DNA of 64,000 nt, taken from Paenibacillus sp. yr247. Its GTDB lineage: Bacteria > Bacillota > Bacilli > Paenibacillales > NBRC-103111. The translations under genes and the position numbers were made by a program. Position 1 is the first letter of the stretch. Each line of letters opens with the position of its first letter. This document shows positions 17,643 through 27,690 of this stretch, in pieces. Below the pieces are notes generated by a model that was given only the letters and a program-made list of their open reading frames with translations, ran no database searches and was not told the DNA's origin. The stretch is taken from contig NZ_FNIF01000012.1 of the NCBI RefSeq assembly GCF_900103825.1, positions 59,340 to 123,339 on the forward strand, written 5' to 3'.

Positions 17643-18524
17643 ATGAGTTTTGTTGCTCATAAACGGATGACGTTGTTCGATTGGGTAAATTATTCGGTTC
17701 TTTCCATAATATCGCTAATTTGTATCTTTCCTTTCATTTATGTATTCAGTGTTTCCTTTACGGATCCCCAGACCTACATCCCTCTCCAATTTTATTTAGT
17801 TCCTGAAAAATTGTCTCTGGCTTCCTACAAGTATATATTATCTACCGACAGCTTTCTCAACGCGCTGAAAAGCACCGTTTTTGTTACATTTGTCGGTACG
17901 GTCCTTAACGTGATCGTAACCTTCTCTATGGCCTATGCCTTGACTAAGAAAACGATGCCCGGACACGGTTTAATCATGTACCTTGTTATTTTTACACTGA
18001 TGTTTAATGCGGGGCTCGTTCCGAGCTATCTATTAATCAAAGGACTGGGGCTGCTTAACTCCTATTGGTCCTTGATTTTAACGGGGCTAACGAATGCATG
18101 GAGCTTGATCGTGATTAAAAGCTTTCTGGAGTCGCTCCCACCTGAGCTTGAAGATTCGAGTAAGATCGACGGATGTTCCGATATCGGGGTGTTCCTGCGC
18201 ATTGTCATTCCGTTATCGATGCCGGCCATAGCGGCATTCACACTGTTCTTCGCCGTCACTCATTGGAACACCTATTTCAACGCGCTTATTTACATCTCGG
18301 ACTCTAAGAAGTGGACGCTACAGGTGCTTGTCAAAACGCTTATCATTGATTCGGATTCTACCGGCGTCGGTCAATCCGGAGCAGGCGGTGACGATCGGAT
18401 GCTACCGCAGGAAACGATCCGCATGGCTTCCATAATCTTGTCGATGGCGCCCATTCTTGTGGTTTACCCGTTCTTGCAAAAGTATTTCGCAAAAGGGGTT
18501 ATGCTGGGTTCTGTCAAAGGATAA
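17643..18524 (+). CDS. ABC transporter permease, LplC/YtcP type
   Basis: The 293-residue partner permease has about six spans, the conserved stretch MFNAGLVPSYLLIKGLGLLN and the EAA loop LEDSSKIDGCSDIGVFLR with IVIPLSMP. The C-terminus FLQKYFAKGVMLGSVKG is the group signature, repeated in the permeases at 27691, 40795 and 47223. The ATG follows AAGGGAGGGAATGTAAT. Confidence 0.93.
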   Translation: MSFVAHKRMTLFDWVNYSVLSIISLICIFPFIYVFSVSFTDPQTYIPLQFYLVPEKLSLASYKYILSTDSFLNALKSTVFVTFVGTVLNVIVTFSMAYALTKKTMPGHGLIMYLVIFTLMFNAGLVPSYLLIKGLGLLNSYWSLILTGLTNAWSLIVIKSFLESLPPELEDSSKIDGCSDIGVFLRIVIPLSMPAIAAFTLFFAVTHWNTYFNALIYISDSKKWTLQVLVKTLIIDSDSTGVGQSGAGGDDRMLPQETIRMASIILSMAPILVVYPFLQKYFAKGVMLGSVKG

Positions 18525-19080
18525 TATCATTCTTAAGTTGCAAAATTGCTATTGACATACACAGGTAGCAGAGGAATTTTTTAAGCAATTATATGAACGG
18601 TGTTCATTATAATGAACAAAAGTTGTGCTGTATAACGGAAGAGGACGATACTGATGACAATACCCTGACATTCGAATATTCGACGCTCTGAGGGTATGGC
18701 ATAACTGGCGCTCATTGGGCTTCCAGGCACAATTGATACGTTTTCTACCGGAAAGAGGAATCGAATGGTTTCCGAATTTAAAGTAATGACGGTCAAGGGG
18801 AACGTCTCCTGGTTGCCCGTTGTCATTCTGCGGCTGGATGACGAGTATACCAGTTCGTACAAATGAGGTGAACCGAATGTCGCAAATGAGAGTGCATGGA
18901 AACAGATGCATAATCGGTTACGATGTTGACGGTTCGGCCTGCGAGGCCCGTTAGCCGCCTTTTGTCGCTGCATTCGAGTAACGGAGGATGTGAATGCAGA
19001 TTAGGCGTATTCATCTAGGCAAAAGTTCTTACGGGAGCGCAGCACATCCACACATTAAAACTTTGATAGGGGGAAACGAC
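18525..19080. other. Region between permease and binding-protein genes, no clear gene
   Basis: About 550 bases without a supported gene, unusually long for a gap inside such an operon. Short open stretches (for example one starting at the ATG near 18763) have no ribosome-binding site or family features. Minus-strand open frames here have no recognisable content. It may be the residue of a deleted gene. Confidence 0.4.
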
Positions 19081-20643
19081 TTGTTATCAAAAGGGAAGTG
19101 GCAAAAGAGTACAAGCTTTTCTGTGGCCGTTTGCTGTATGTTGGTTGTTCTTGCAAGTGGCTGTTCTTCAAATGGCAATGTAGCAAAAGAAGGTTTCAGT
19201 CCGTCTAATGATAAAACAAAAGATTCTTCCAACGTTGGAGTACCGCTTCAACTCCAGATCTTCGGCGGGCTTTATAATGAGATGCCCGACATGAATAACG
19301 CGTACTGGAAAGAGTATCAGAAACGATTAAATGTAAAACTTGATGCCAATTGGGTCCCTTCGGGGGAAGTGATGGCGAAGTTGGATCTGATTCTCGCGTC
19401 TGGAGATCTTCCTGAAGTCATTGCATATCCGAATCCGGGACTAAGCATAAACATGATTAATGCAATTAGGAACGGAGCGTTTTGGGATTTGACCCCCTTC
19501 TTGGGAGACATGAGCCAGTATCCAAACCTCAAAAACAGTGCCTCTCCGAACTGGACTAAATTTCTTTCTGTAGATGGCAAAATATACGGTTTGCCGCGTT
19601 CCAGATCCCTTATTAATAACGCTGTAAATATCCGAAAAGATTGGCTGAATAAGCTTGGAATTCCTGTGCCGACTACCTTGGATGAATATCGCAATGCCCT
19701 TAAACAGATTGTCAATGGAGATCCGGACGGAAATGGTAAAAAAGACACGATGGGATTAGTTGGTATTAATGAATCCACTGGCGAAGGTGTTGGGCCGTTT
19801 GAAGCGGCTTTCGGCGGATTCGCGCCGCATTATGATAACGAGGGAGGTCTTGTCTGGCATGAGCTGACGAACGAGTATACCTCTTTAATCGAATGGTACA
19901 GACAGCTTTATCAGGACGGTTCCATACCGAAGGAATTCATGGTTATGAAAAGGACGCAGATGGAGGAAGCGATTTCGACGGGGAGAGCGGCTACTTACAT
20001 GCGAAGCATCAAGTATCACTACAACTATGAAGTGCAGGCCAAAAAGATTAAGCCTGAAGCGCAAATTATCGCCCTTCCTCCGTTAAAGGGACCAAGAGGA
20101 TATTCGGTTGAATTATCGTCAGGAGTTAACGGTGGAATATTCATCTCTAAGAAGGTGCCAGAGGCAAAAGTAAAGCAAATTCTGAAATATTTTGACTCAA
20201 CAACTTCTCCGGAAATTACAGACTTTGCTTACAACGGAATTGAGGGAGTTCATTACAATATCATAAACGGCCAAAAGGTGCCGACCGAGCTTTCCTTGAA
20301 AGAAATCAATACGATGAGTCTCGGGGCAGGGACAATGGCTTACGTGAAATTGGGATTCGTTGATAATACTGCCGCTCCTAAAGAGTACTTAGAAGAAAAA
20401 AGAAAACAAGTGGCAGACTATGAAAAGGTCGGCGTGTACAACATATTCACTTGGCTGATTTCTGATACTTGGGTTAAGACTTGGCCGAAATATTCAAACG
20501 AATGGAAAACTATGATGACACAAGCAATTGTCGGGCAAATTTCTATGGATGATTACAAATCCTATGTCAATAAGTTAAACAATCTCCCGGAATTCAAACA
20601 GGCTTATAAAGAATTTGCTAAAGCGTATAGCTACTATAAATAA
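19081..20643 (+). CDS. ABC transporter substrate-binding lipoprotein (LipO-like)
   Basis: The 520-residue protein has a signal peptide with lipobox VLASGC (cysteine near residue 28) and a large type-1 binding fold (WKEYQKRLNVKLDANWVPSG, LDLILASGDLPEVIAYPNPG, YGLPRSRSLINNAVNIRKDW). A DPDGNGKKDTMGL calcium-loop-like motif sits near the middle, also present in the binding protein at 28696. The start is TTG 19081 with GGGGGAAACGAC upstream; an ATG at 18994 would add 29 residues that hide the signal peptide. It is the binding component for the permeases at 16655 and 17643. Confidence 0.9.
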   Translation: MLSKGKWQKSTSFSVAVCCMLVVLASGCSSNGNVAKEGFSPSNDKTKDSSNVGVPLQLQIFGGLYNEMPDMNNAYWKEYQKRLNVKLDANWVPSGEVMAKLDLILASGDLPEVIAYPNPGLSINMINAIRNGAFWDLTPFLGDMSQYPNLKNSASPNWTKFLSVDGKIYGLPRSRSLINNAVNIRKDWLNKLGIPVPTTLDEYRNALKQIVNGDPDGNGKKDTMGLVGINESTGEGVGPFEAAFGGFAPHYDNEGGLVWHELTNEYTSLIEWYRQLYQDGSIPKEFMVMKRTQMEEAISTGRAATYMRSIKYHYNYEVQAKKIKPEAQIIALPPLKGPRGYSVELSSGVNGGIFISKKVPEAKVKQILKYFDSTTSPEITDFAYNGIEGVHYNIINGQKVPTELSLKEINTMSLGAGTMAYVKLGFVDNTAAPKEYLEEKRKQVADYEKVGVYNIFTWLISDTWVKTWPKYSNEWKTMMTQAIVGQISMDDYKSYVNKLNNLPEFKQAYKEFAKAYSYYK

Positions 20644-20689
20644 AAATCTAAAGGAGGCTTATATGGAAAAGACATGCTTGTAGTACGGC

Positions 20690-21493
20690 TTGACTGAGGA
20701 AGAACGCAATATATTTAATGAGACGGGATACCTAGTCTTGGAAAATATTCTTTCTTCAGAACAGGTGGAGGCATTAACGGTGGAAGTGGACCGGATTTGG
20801 GAACGTAAAATCAATGAAGGTCATGATACAACCAAAGCGCTGATGTATACCGATTTCGTGAAGGATCATCAGCTCTTTCTGGATCTTGTCGATTACGACA
20901 AAGTACTTCCGAAGGTATGGGATCTATTAGGCTGGAATATTTACATGTATCATACTCATATGATCGTCACCCCCCCATCAGGTCAGGAAAAAAGCGAGAA
21001 GACGTTTAGTTGGCATCAGGATAGTGGGCGGGTCAATATGGAAATAGAAACTCATCCGCGACCTAGACTTTCACTAAAGGTAGCTTACTTTTTGTCGGAT
21101 CTTTCCGTACCGGGCAGGGGGAACTTTTGGATTGTGCCAAATAGTCATCTGCATGATATTATGGAGCTTCCCGAGAACGGTATAGGCCAGCCGATCGGTG
21201 CCATCCCCGTTTGCGTGAAACCGGGGACAGCCGTTTTCTTCGACCGCCGGTTGTGGCATGCTGCAAGCACGAACTGGTCTGATATAACACGGAAAGTACT
21301 TTTCTACGGATACGGCTATCGATGGATCCGCAGAAAGGACGATATGACTATGGTGGAGGAGCTTTTGGAGAAGTCAGACCCTATTCGGCGCCAGATGCTG
21401 GGGGACGGTATAAACTGCAACGGATATTATACGCCCACAGACGGCGATGTGCCTCTGAAGGTTTGGCTGAAAGAGCAGGGCTTAAAGGTATAA
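20690..21493 (+). CDS. Phytanoyl-CoA dioxygenase (PhyH)-family protein, with an in-frame stop behind the apparent original start
   Basis: The 267-residue frame has the Fe(II)/2-oxoglutarate oxygenase fold: iron ligands H109 and D111 (SWHQDSG) and H190 (RLWHAAS), and the 2-oxoglutarate-binding arginine R201 (SDITRKVLF). The family hydroxylates small molecules; the substrate here is unknown. The start is odd. The only good ribosome-binding site (AAAGGAGG at 20650) serves an ATG at 20663, but codon 7 of that frame is TAG. The frame then continues without interruption through TTG 20690. Either translation restarts at the TTG three codons later, or the gene is inactivated by a point change. It follows the ABC module by about 20 bases. 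Confidence 0.75.
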   Translation: MTEEERNIFNETGYLVLENILSSEQVEALTVEVDRIWERKINEGHDTTKALMYTDFVKDHQLFLDLVDYDKVLPKVWDLLGWNIYMYHTHMIVTPPSGQEKSEKTFSWHQDSGRVNMEIETHPRPRLSLKVAYFLSDLSVPGRGNFWIVPNSHLHDIMELPENGIGQPIGAIPVCVKPGTAVFFDRRLWHAASTNWSDITRKVLFYGYGYRWIRRKDDMTMVEELLEKSDPIRRQMLGDGINCNGYYTPTDGDVPLKVWLKEQGLKV

Positions 21494-21573
21494 CATTATC
21501 TTGCAAGAGATAATGGATCGTTTGAAGTTGTGCGTCGAGTTAATAAGCAAAGCAAAGAAATAGAGTCGGTTAT

Positions 21574-21614
21574 ACGCAGCTATCTGTAGATAGTCTGCGT
21601 TTCTTCTTTATTTT
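21574..21614 (+). terminator. Rho-independent terminator
   Basis: ACGCAGCTATCT pairs with AGATAGTCTGCGT with one bulge, followed by TTCTTCTTTATTTT. It ends the module 2 operon about 80 bases after the dioxygenase gene. Confidence 0.75.
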
Positions 21615-22185
21615 GGGGTATCATTTTGAATATTGACTGGTATATATAACTTGTGCGACTTAACCCAAAAAGTTGCAACGTGAATGGTCATAACTTTACC
21701 GTGTTTCTCAGATGGCTTGTGATTGCTGGGTTTGTAACATTTTCGATCGTCTAGATTGTCAATAAATCCGGAAATTCCGTGATGTTTTATTCTTATATTC
21801 CCGTAAATCGGTTGTTATTTTTATACTCTTGGCAAACTTATATAGTCAAAATGGACTCTTGGCATATAAATAGGTTAATGTCTGAAAATGTCGCGTAGAA
21901 AGCGGCTTTTTTAATCTCTAAGGGTCTAATTCCCCGCAGCTTGCTGCGGGGAACTTTATTTTGGGGTTAGTAATTACTAAGCTAACTGGCAGTAGAGCGT
22001 AACGGATAAGTTGTAGTAAAAGGGTCAGGCATCATCTAAATATTGTATCCATTTTTCGATAGTTATTGAATGTTACAACTAGTTAGAACGTGTACACTGG
22101 CATAGAGAATTGCGCAGCAGGTCCCCGCCGATGAAAATGCGTGCGTAAATTATCGAAATATTATATAGTACGGAGGAAATCATCT
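21615..22185. other. Intergenic region between modules 2 and 3
   Basis: I see no gene. It contains a second, perfect hairpin (21930-21953) and presumably the promoter of the GH130 gene. Confidence 0.5.
21930..21960. terminator. Strong G+C-rich hairpin terminator without a neighbouring gene
   Basis: TTCCCCGCAGC pairs perfectly with GCTGCGGGGAA over a two-base loop, followed by CTTTATTTT. No gene ends just before it, so it may mark a deleted gene or act as a backup. Confidence 0.7.
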
Positions 22186-23181
22186 ATGCTAGGTAGCAGC
22201 TCACTAATATCAAGCCCGTGTATCATGCGACATTCCAATAACCCGATTCTGACAGCTCACGATGTCCCTTATAAACCTGCTCTTGTTTTCAATGCTGGCG
22301 TTACGAAATTCCAAGGGCAGTATGTCATGATGTTCCGTAACGATTACGGAAATACAGAGCAGGAAACCCTGCTTCCGATCAGCACGACGAATCTCGGGCT
22401 TGCCTACAGTAGCGACGGCGTCTATTGGAATGTGCAAGATAAGCCGGTCTTTGGCATCGAGAACGAAGAAATTATGAGAACGTATGACCCGCGTCTGACG
22501 GTCATTGACGGGCGCTGTTATCTTTGCTTTGCTGTCGATACGAAGCATGGTGTAAGAGGCGGTGTCGCTGTGACCGACGATTTCGCTAACTTCGAAATTC
22601 TCAGCTTATCGGCGCCGGACAATCGCAATATGGTCCTATTTCCTGAACGTATCGGAGGCAAGTACATACGACTGGAGCGCCCCTTCCCCGTCTACGGGAA
22701 AGGTGGCAAGGATAGCTTTGATATCTGGATGTCGGATTCTCCTGATTTGAAATACTGGGGGAATACGGAACTGCTAATGGGCCTCGAGAGGGTTCCTTTT
22801 GCCAATGACAAGATTGGCCCCGGAGCGCCGCCTGTTAAAACCACCAAAGGTTGGCTGACTACGTTCCACGCGGTGGATATCGATGCATCTCGGGGCAAAA
22901 ACGGCTGGGAGCCATATTGGAAGAAGCGGTATTCAGCGGGTATTATGCTGTTGGATTTGGATAATCCGTACAAAATTATCGGTGTATGCCCAGAGCCTTT
23001 ACTCGCACCAGAGGTTAGCTATGAGACGGATGGCGGGTTCCGCAACGATGTCATCTTTCCTGGCGGAATGATTCTGGAGGAGAATGGTGAGGTCAAGATT
23101 TATTATGGTGCAGCAGACACAGTTGAGTGTCTAGCAACAGCCCACGTGGATGACTTGATCAGACTGTGTTTTTCAAAATAG
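22186..23181 (+). CDS. Glycoside hydrolase family 130 protein (mannoside phosphorylase-like)
   Basis: The 331-residue protein has the five-bladed propeller signature of GH130: PALVFNAGVTKFQGQYVMMF followed by RNDYG, TTNLGLAYSSDGVYW, the catalytic aspartate in RTYDPRLTVI (D101), ERIGGKYIRLERPFPVYGKG, and IGPGAPPVKTTKGWL. Family members phosphorolyse beta-1,4- or beta-1,2-mannosides to mannose 1-phosphate. No signal peptide is present, so it acts in the cytoplasm on imported oligosaccharides. The ATG at 22186 follows CGGAGGAAATCATCT; an upstream GTG in frame has no ribosome-binding site. Confidence 0.88.
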   Translation: MLGSSSLISSPCIMRHSNNPILTAHDVPYKPALVFNAGVTKFQGQYVMMFRNDYGNTEQETLLPISTTNLGLAYSSDGVYWNVQDKPVFGIENEEIMRTYDPRLTVIDGRCYLCFAVDTKHGVRGGVAVTDDFANFEILSLSAPDNRNMVLFPERIGGKYIRLERPFPVYGKGGKDSFDIWMSDSPDLKYWGNTELLMGLERVPFANDKIGPGAPPVKTTKGWLTTFHAVDIDASRGKNGWEPYWKKRYSAGIMLLDLDNPYKIIGVCPEPLLAPEVSYETDGGFRNDVIFPGGMILEENGEVKIYYGAADTVECLATAHVDDLIRLCFSK

Positions 23182-23228
23182 ATATCGATCTTATTAAGCT
23201 CTCACGTACACCCTCAGGAGGGTAACCT

Positions 23229-25070
23229 TTGAAACCACGGCATGTTCTCCAATATATTCATCAGCATTTCAAAGTGAAATTAATAGCGACCCTGTCTGTG
23301 ATTATCATCGTATGCTCCCTGGTTACAGGATACGTTTCATATAGGATTTATTTGAATCTGTTTGAGACCGAGATTAGCAAGCAATATTTGAATACGAGTG
23401 AACAATCGATTAGTCAAATCGGCTCGAAAATCCAAGATATGTACCGGATCACGGATTTTATTTTTTTTCATCCACTCGTCGAGCAAATCGTCCAAAACAT
23501 GCAAGCAGCACCTACTGCTGGAGAGAGCAAGGAATTCAAAACGTATCTGCTCGAGCGGGATTTAGCTGATATTTTGCTTCCCCTGAAAAATGAAACCTCT
23601 CAAATAAAGGCGTTATATATCGTTGATTTAGAGGGGAACAATTATTATTTCAGTCATGCGAACCCGTCTTTTCAAATTACGTTCCCTGACTTCTATACGA
23701 AGGTGAAAAGCGGGCTCAAAAGCACCCAGGCGGAAATTGTCTGGCAGCGTTTAATGATCCCTGATTCTTCGGAGCGATCTGGTGAAAAAAACAGCTTGGT
23801 CGCTGCACGATTGCTTAAATCAACGAAGCAGCAAACCGCTTACGGCATGCTGATCATGATTATTGATGATTCTTTCCTTGAAGATCCAATGAAGCCGCTA
23901 ATGGCAGGTCGAACGACAGGCGCCTACTTATACGATCAATATAATCAATTACTCTACAGCCGTGAGCCGGATAGTAAGGAAGCTTTTATTCCAGAGTGGC
24001 AGAATCGAGAAGGCACATTTATTCAGAAGAATCACGGGAATGAATATCTATTTGTGAAAAGCAAATATGAGCCGAGATCATTCACACTCGTAAGCGGCAT
24101 ATCGCTCGCTGACATCAAAGAGAAGGGGCAACGGGTGTATCAGGTTGCCATTCTCTCTGGCCTCGTCAGTGTGCTGCTCATGGCGGTAAGTGTGTCGTTC
24201 TTCAGCGGCAGGCTTCTGAAGCCTCTGCATATGCTCGTGAAGGCGATGCAGCAGATACGCAAGGGGAATTTACAGGTGGAGATTGTGACCACATCGAAAG
24301 ATGAGTTTGCCTTTTTGGCGGATAGCTTCAATACGATGGTCGCGAATATCCAAGCTTTAATTCAGGAAGTGTACGTGAGTAAACTGAGTGAAAAAGAGGC
24401 CGAGCTCAAGGCGCTCCAAGCGCAGCTGAATCCTCATTTTTTGCATAATGCATTGAATTCGATTTATTGGAAAATCATGCTGTTGTACGATGATGCCGAA
24501 ACGGCCTCACTGGTTACCAGTCTATCGGAGCTGCTAAGATACTCACTGGCATCGATATCCACACCTAGTACGCTACAGGATGAACTGGCCCAAGTTCGTA
24601 ATTATATTACGATTCAGGAAGCAAGACATGGGGAGGGGCTTCACGTTCATATCGAGGCTCACGAGTCGTTAACACATTGCCGCATGCAGCGACTGCTGCT
24701 TCAGCCGCTTGTGGAAAATGTGTTTGTGCATGCTTTCCGTGACCAAACGGACGACAAGCGATTGTCGATTCGAGCTTTCCGTCAGGGGGCAGACATGCAG
24801 ATCGAAATCGAAGATAACGGCTGCGGGATTCATCCGGATACCATTCGCATTTTAAATGAAGATCAATCGATCTATGATCCTGGGCGAGAAAGAGAGAGCA
24901 TTGGTGTTCGCAATGTGATGAGGCGTATATATTTGGTACATGGCGGCGACCCGTACAAGTTAGAAATCGAAAGCTTGGAGCGAGGAACGCGCCTGCGATT
25001 GACGTTACCCTGTGAAGATCAGCATTCTGCCCAAGGAGGGACATTAGATGAATCGAATCCTTCTGGTTGA
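23229..25070 (+). CDS. YesM-type sensor histidine kinase
   Basis: The 613-residue protein has a membrane span at about residues 18-38, an extracytoplasmic sensor region, a second span near residue 310 (VAILSGLVSVLLMAVSVSFF), a HAMP segment (LHMLVKAMQQIRKGNLQVEI), and a kinase domain with the phosphoacceptor histidine in AQLNPHFLHNALNSIYW. ATP-binding boxes are LVENVFVHAF, DNGCGIH and SIGVRNVMRR. The start is TTG 23229 after AGGAGGGTAACCT. The 3' end overlaps the regulator gene by 23 bases. Confidence 0.92.
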   Translation: MKPRHVLQYIHQHFKVKLIATLSVIIIVCSLVTGYVSYRIYLNLFETEISKQYLNTSEQSISQIGSKIQDMYRITDFIFFHPLVEQIVQNMQAAPTAGESKEFKTYLLERDLADILLPLKNETSQIKALYIVDLEGNNYYFSHANPSFQITFPDFYTKVKSGLKSTQAEIVWQRLMIPDSSERSGEKNSLVAARLLKSTKQQTAYGMLIMIIDDSFLEDPMKPLMAGRTTGAYLYDQYNQLLYSREPDSKEAFIPEWQNREGTFIQKNHGNEYLFVKSKYEPRSFTLVSGISLADIKEKGQRVYQVAILSGLVSVLLMAVSVSFFSGRLLKPLHMLVKAMQQIRKGNLQVEIVTTSKDEFAFLADSFNTMVANIQALIQEVYVSKLSEKEAELKALQAQLNPHFLHNALNSIYWKIMLLYDDAETASLVTSLSELLRYSLASISTPSTLQDELAQVRNYITIQEARHGEGLHVHIEAHESLTHCRMQRLLLQPLVENVFVHAFRDQTDDKRLSIRAFRQGADMQIEIEDNGCGIHPDTIRILNEDQSIYDPGRERESIGVRNVMRRIYLVHGGDPYKLEIESLERGTRLRLTLPCEDQHSAQGGTLDESNPSG

Positions 25071-26577
25071 AGATGAGCCCTTGTTTCGCAAAGGGCTTGC
25101 CAAAATGATCAGCGGCTCTGGAACGGATTGGCATGTATGCGGAGAAGCAGAGAACGGACAAGAGGCGGAGCGCTTGATTGAGCAATTGCAGCCGGATCTT
25201 GTTATGACGGACATACGTATGCCACTGATGGACGGCTTAGAGTTGCTGAAGCGAATGAAGAGCAGATTCCCAGGGATTGAGTTTATCGTGATAACGGGCT
25301 ATCAAGATTTCCAGTATGCCCAAACGGCGCTGCGATACGGTGCGTTGGATTTGCTGATCAAGCCATGCAGTGGGCAGGATATCTTTGAGGCATTAGCCAA
25401 AGTAGAGGTCCTCCTGCTCGAGAAGCAGGCGAGGCTACGCAAAGAGCAGAATGAACACCAATTATTACTGGAAGGCACGTTAAGAGGCATCTTCCTACGG
25501 TTCCCTTATCGCCAAGAAGTTATTGCGGAACTAGTTCAGCAACTAACGGGCTCTAAGCTCCTACTATTTCAAATCATGGATTATCATCCCGCACATAAGC
25601 AATATGCCAAGAGTGACGTGCCCTTGTTGCAGTTCGCTGTCTTGAACATTATCAGTGAATTGATGGAGCAAAATGCGGTCACAGGTAAGTTGCTGCTCAT
25701 TGAATATGGACGAGTTGTTCTTTTGATGAGAGAGACTGAGGGAGGGGAACATGTTTGTGAAACAGCAAGCGAGACGATTCAGCGTCTTCTGGGGCTATCT
25801 GTTAGATCTCACATCGTAGCTGAGGTTTCAGATATAACGCACTTAGCAGATCTCTATGAAGCTGGATTGGATGCGAAGCAAGTCGAGCGAGAGCGAGATG
25901 ACCGTTCTGCAGCGGATTCACCGATAAGCAGTACGCGTCAGCATTTGATCAGCGCCCAACTCGTGGCCTATATGGTAGCGGGGCAAGTCGATCTGCTCAA
26001 GCAATACTTGTCGCAATGGATGGATGAGGTTCGCGGGATGCCGCCTAAAAGTCGGCAGATTGAGGCTTTGACGCTGAGCTTTGCTTTGCAGGAAACATCA
26101 CGTAAGCAGTTGGAATTGGAGCAGGAGTCCTCCTATTTGACGGAACGCATGAGCAAGCTGCAAGCGTGCGCCAACATCCATGAGATCGAGGTTTGGATGC
26201 AGGCGGAGATAGACCGCTTTTTGGGTAGCTATGAGAAATGGCAGGACAAATACAACGGCAACGCCATTTTGAAGGCGACTCGGTACATGGAGGAGCATTA
26301 TGCGGAGGCGCTGCCTTTGCAGCTCGTAGCTTCTCAGGTTCATTTGAATGCAACGTACTTCAGTCATCTGTTCAAAAAGGAAACAGGGCGGAGCTTCATC
26401 GATTGTTTAATCGAATTGCGGATGGAGAAAGCGAAGCAGCTGTTGTCTAATACGGATTTGAAAATAACGGAAATATCCGGCATGATCGGGTATGATTTGC
26501 CGAATTATTTTGCTAAGTTATTTAAGCAAACGACAGGCTTATCGCCGAAAGATTATCGGAAATCACATCAGAAATAA
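25048..26577 (+). CDS. Response regulator, receiver plus AraC-type domain (YesN type)
   Basis: The 509-residue protein has a receiver domain with phosphoacceptor D55 (VMTDIRMPLMDG) and the conserved lysine in LLIKPCSG, then a long linker, and a C-terminal AraC helix-turn-helix pair (LQLVASQVHLNATYFSHLFK, ITEISGMIGYDLPNYFAKLF). The ATG follows AAGGAGGGACATTAG inside the end of the kinase gene, so the two are translationally coupled. It likely controls the GH130 gene and the importer genes that follow. Confidence 0.93.
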   Translation: MNRILLVEDEPLFRKGLAKMISGSGTDWHVCGEAENGQEAERLIEQLQPDLVMTDIRMPLMDGLELLKRMKSRFPGIEFIVITGYQDFQYAQTALRYGALDLLIKPCSGQDIFEALAKVEVLLLEKQARLRKEQNEHQLLLEGTLRGIFLRFPYRQEVIAELVQQLTGSKLLLFQIMDYHPAHKQYAKSDVPLLQFAVLNIISELMEQNAVTGKLLLIEYGRVVLLMRETEGGEHVCETASETIQRLLGLSVRSHIVAEVSDITHLADLYEAGLDAKQVERERDDRSAADSPISSTRQHLISAQLVAYMVAGQVDLLKQYLSQWMDEVRGMPPKSRQIEALTLSFALQETSRKQLELEQESSYLTERMSKLQACANIHEIEVWMQAEIDRFLGSYEKWQDKYNGNAILKATRYMEEHYAEALPLQLVASQVHLNATYFSHLFKKETGRSFIDCLIELRMEKAKQLLSNTDLKITEISGMIGYDLPNYFAKLFKQTTGLSPKDYRKSHQK

Positions 26578-26603
26578 GGCAGCAATGCCGACATATATCC
26601 AGG

Positions 26604-26643
26604 AAGCCCTTATTGTCAGAAACTGACAATGAGGGCTTTTTGT
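26604..26643 (+). terminator. Rho-independent terminator
   Basis: AAGCCCTTATTGTCAG pairs with CTGACAATGAGGGCTT over a three-base loop, followed by TTTTGT. It separates the two-component genes from the transporter operon. Confidence 0.88.
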
Positions 26644-26766
26644 CATGTGATAAAACAAAAAAAGATCTAAAAATCGTCTCTATTTCCCCAACATTCGTAG
26701 ATGTTGCAGCTTGCCGATTTTCTTACAATAAGGGTACAAGAACAACGAGTCAGGATGGTGTGGTGG

Positions 26767-27678
26767 ATGGATTCTAGGATGATCAATAAGAAAAGGTTAC
26801 ATCAAAATAAGCCTTTGTTAGTGATGTTTATTCCTGTAGTGCTATTTTTTCTTATTTTTAAATACCTTCCGATGTTCGGGCTGATGATCGCATTTAAGGA
26901 TTATAACTTTACGGACGGCGTGCTGCACAGCCCTTGGGTGGGCCTCGACAATTTCATTACACTATTTCACCAGTCGCAAACGCTTAATATTATTCGCAAT
27001 ACGCTAGTGCTCAGTTTACTAAGTCTCATATTCGGATTCCCTGTACCGATTGTCCTCGCCATATTACTGAATGAAGTGCGTAGGCTTTGGTTCAAAAAGT
27101 TCGTTCAGACGGTTGTTTATTTACCTCATTTTCTGTCTTGGGTCGTATTGGGAGGACTTGTACTCACAATATTCTCTATGGAGTCGAGTGCCATTAACCA
27201 TTGGATTGAGAATCACTTTGGTGAGCCGTATCCCTTCCTATATAACCCGGGTTCATGGATTGCTATATTTGTGGCATCGGGTGTATGGAAAGAGATGGGC
27301 TACAACGCCATCATTTACTTGGCAGCCTTGAGTGCCATTGATCCGAGCTTGTATGAATCAGCAGCCATGGATGGTGCAGGTAAGATGAAGCAGATTTGGC
27401 ATGTTACCCTGCCGGGTATACAGACGACCATTGTGCTGCTTGTTATTTTGGCCATAGGAAAGGTCATGGATGTCGGATTCGATCCGGTGTTTAACCTACA
27501 GAATAACGTTGTTAGCTCTGTATCGGAGGTTATTAGTACCTATGTGTACCGGGTTGGTGTGCAGCAGGGTCAGTTTAGCTTGACTTCGGCAATGGGATTG
27601 TTCGAATCCGTCGTTTCATTTCTTCTGGTGCTGTCGGCGAATGGGATTGCCCGGAAATTTAAACAGGGACTGTGGTAG
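26767..27678 (+). CDS. ABC transporter permease, LplB type
   Basis: The product is about 303 residues with six spans; the N-terminus includes VMFIPVVLFFLIFKYLPMFG and IAFKDYNFTDGV. The EAA loop reads YESAAMDGAGKMKQIWHV then TLPGIQTT. The start is uncertain among in-frame ATGs at 26755, 26767 and 26779 and one at 26701; only purine/GGTG-rich sequence precedes them. The partner permease begins 12 bases after the stop. Confidence 0.9.
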   Translation: MDSRMINKKRLHQNKPLLVMFIPVVLFFLIFKYLPMFGLMIAFKDYNFTDGVLHSPWVGLDNFITLFHQSQTLNIIRNTLVLSLLSLIFGFPVPIVLAILLNEVRRLWFKKFVQTVVYLPHFLSWVVLGGLVLTIFSMESSAINHWIENHFGEPYPFLYNPGSWIAIFVASGVWKEMGYNAIIYLAALSAIDPSLYESAAMDGAGKMKQIWHVTLPGIQTTIVLLVILAIGKVMDVGFDPVFNLQNNVVSSVSEVISTYVYRVGVQQGQFSLTSAMGLFESVVSFLLVLSANGIARKFKQGLW

Positions 27679-27690
27679 GGGGTTAGGGGT

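Noticed and set aside
18549..18973. Overlapping minus-strand open frames of 120-130 codons
   Set aside because: No ribosome-binding sites and no recognisable protein features; composition is not coding-like.
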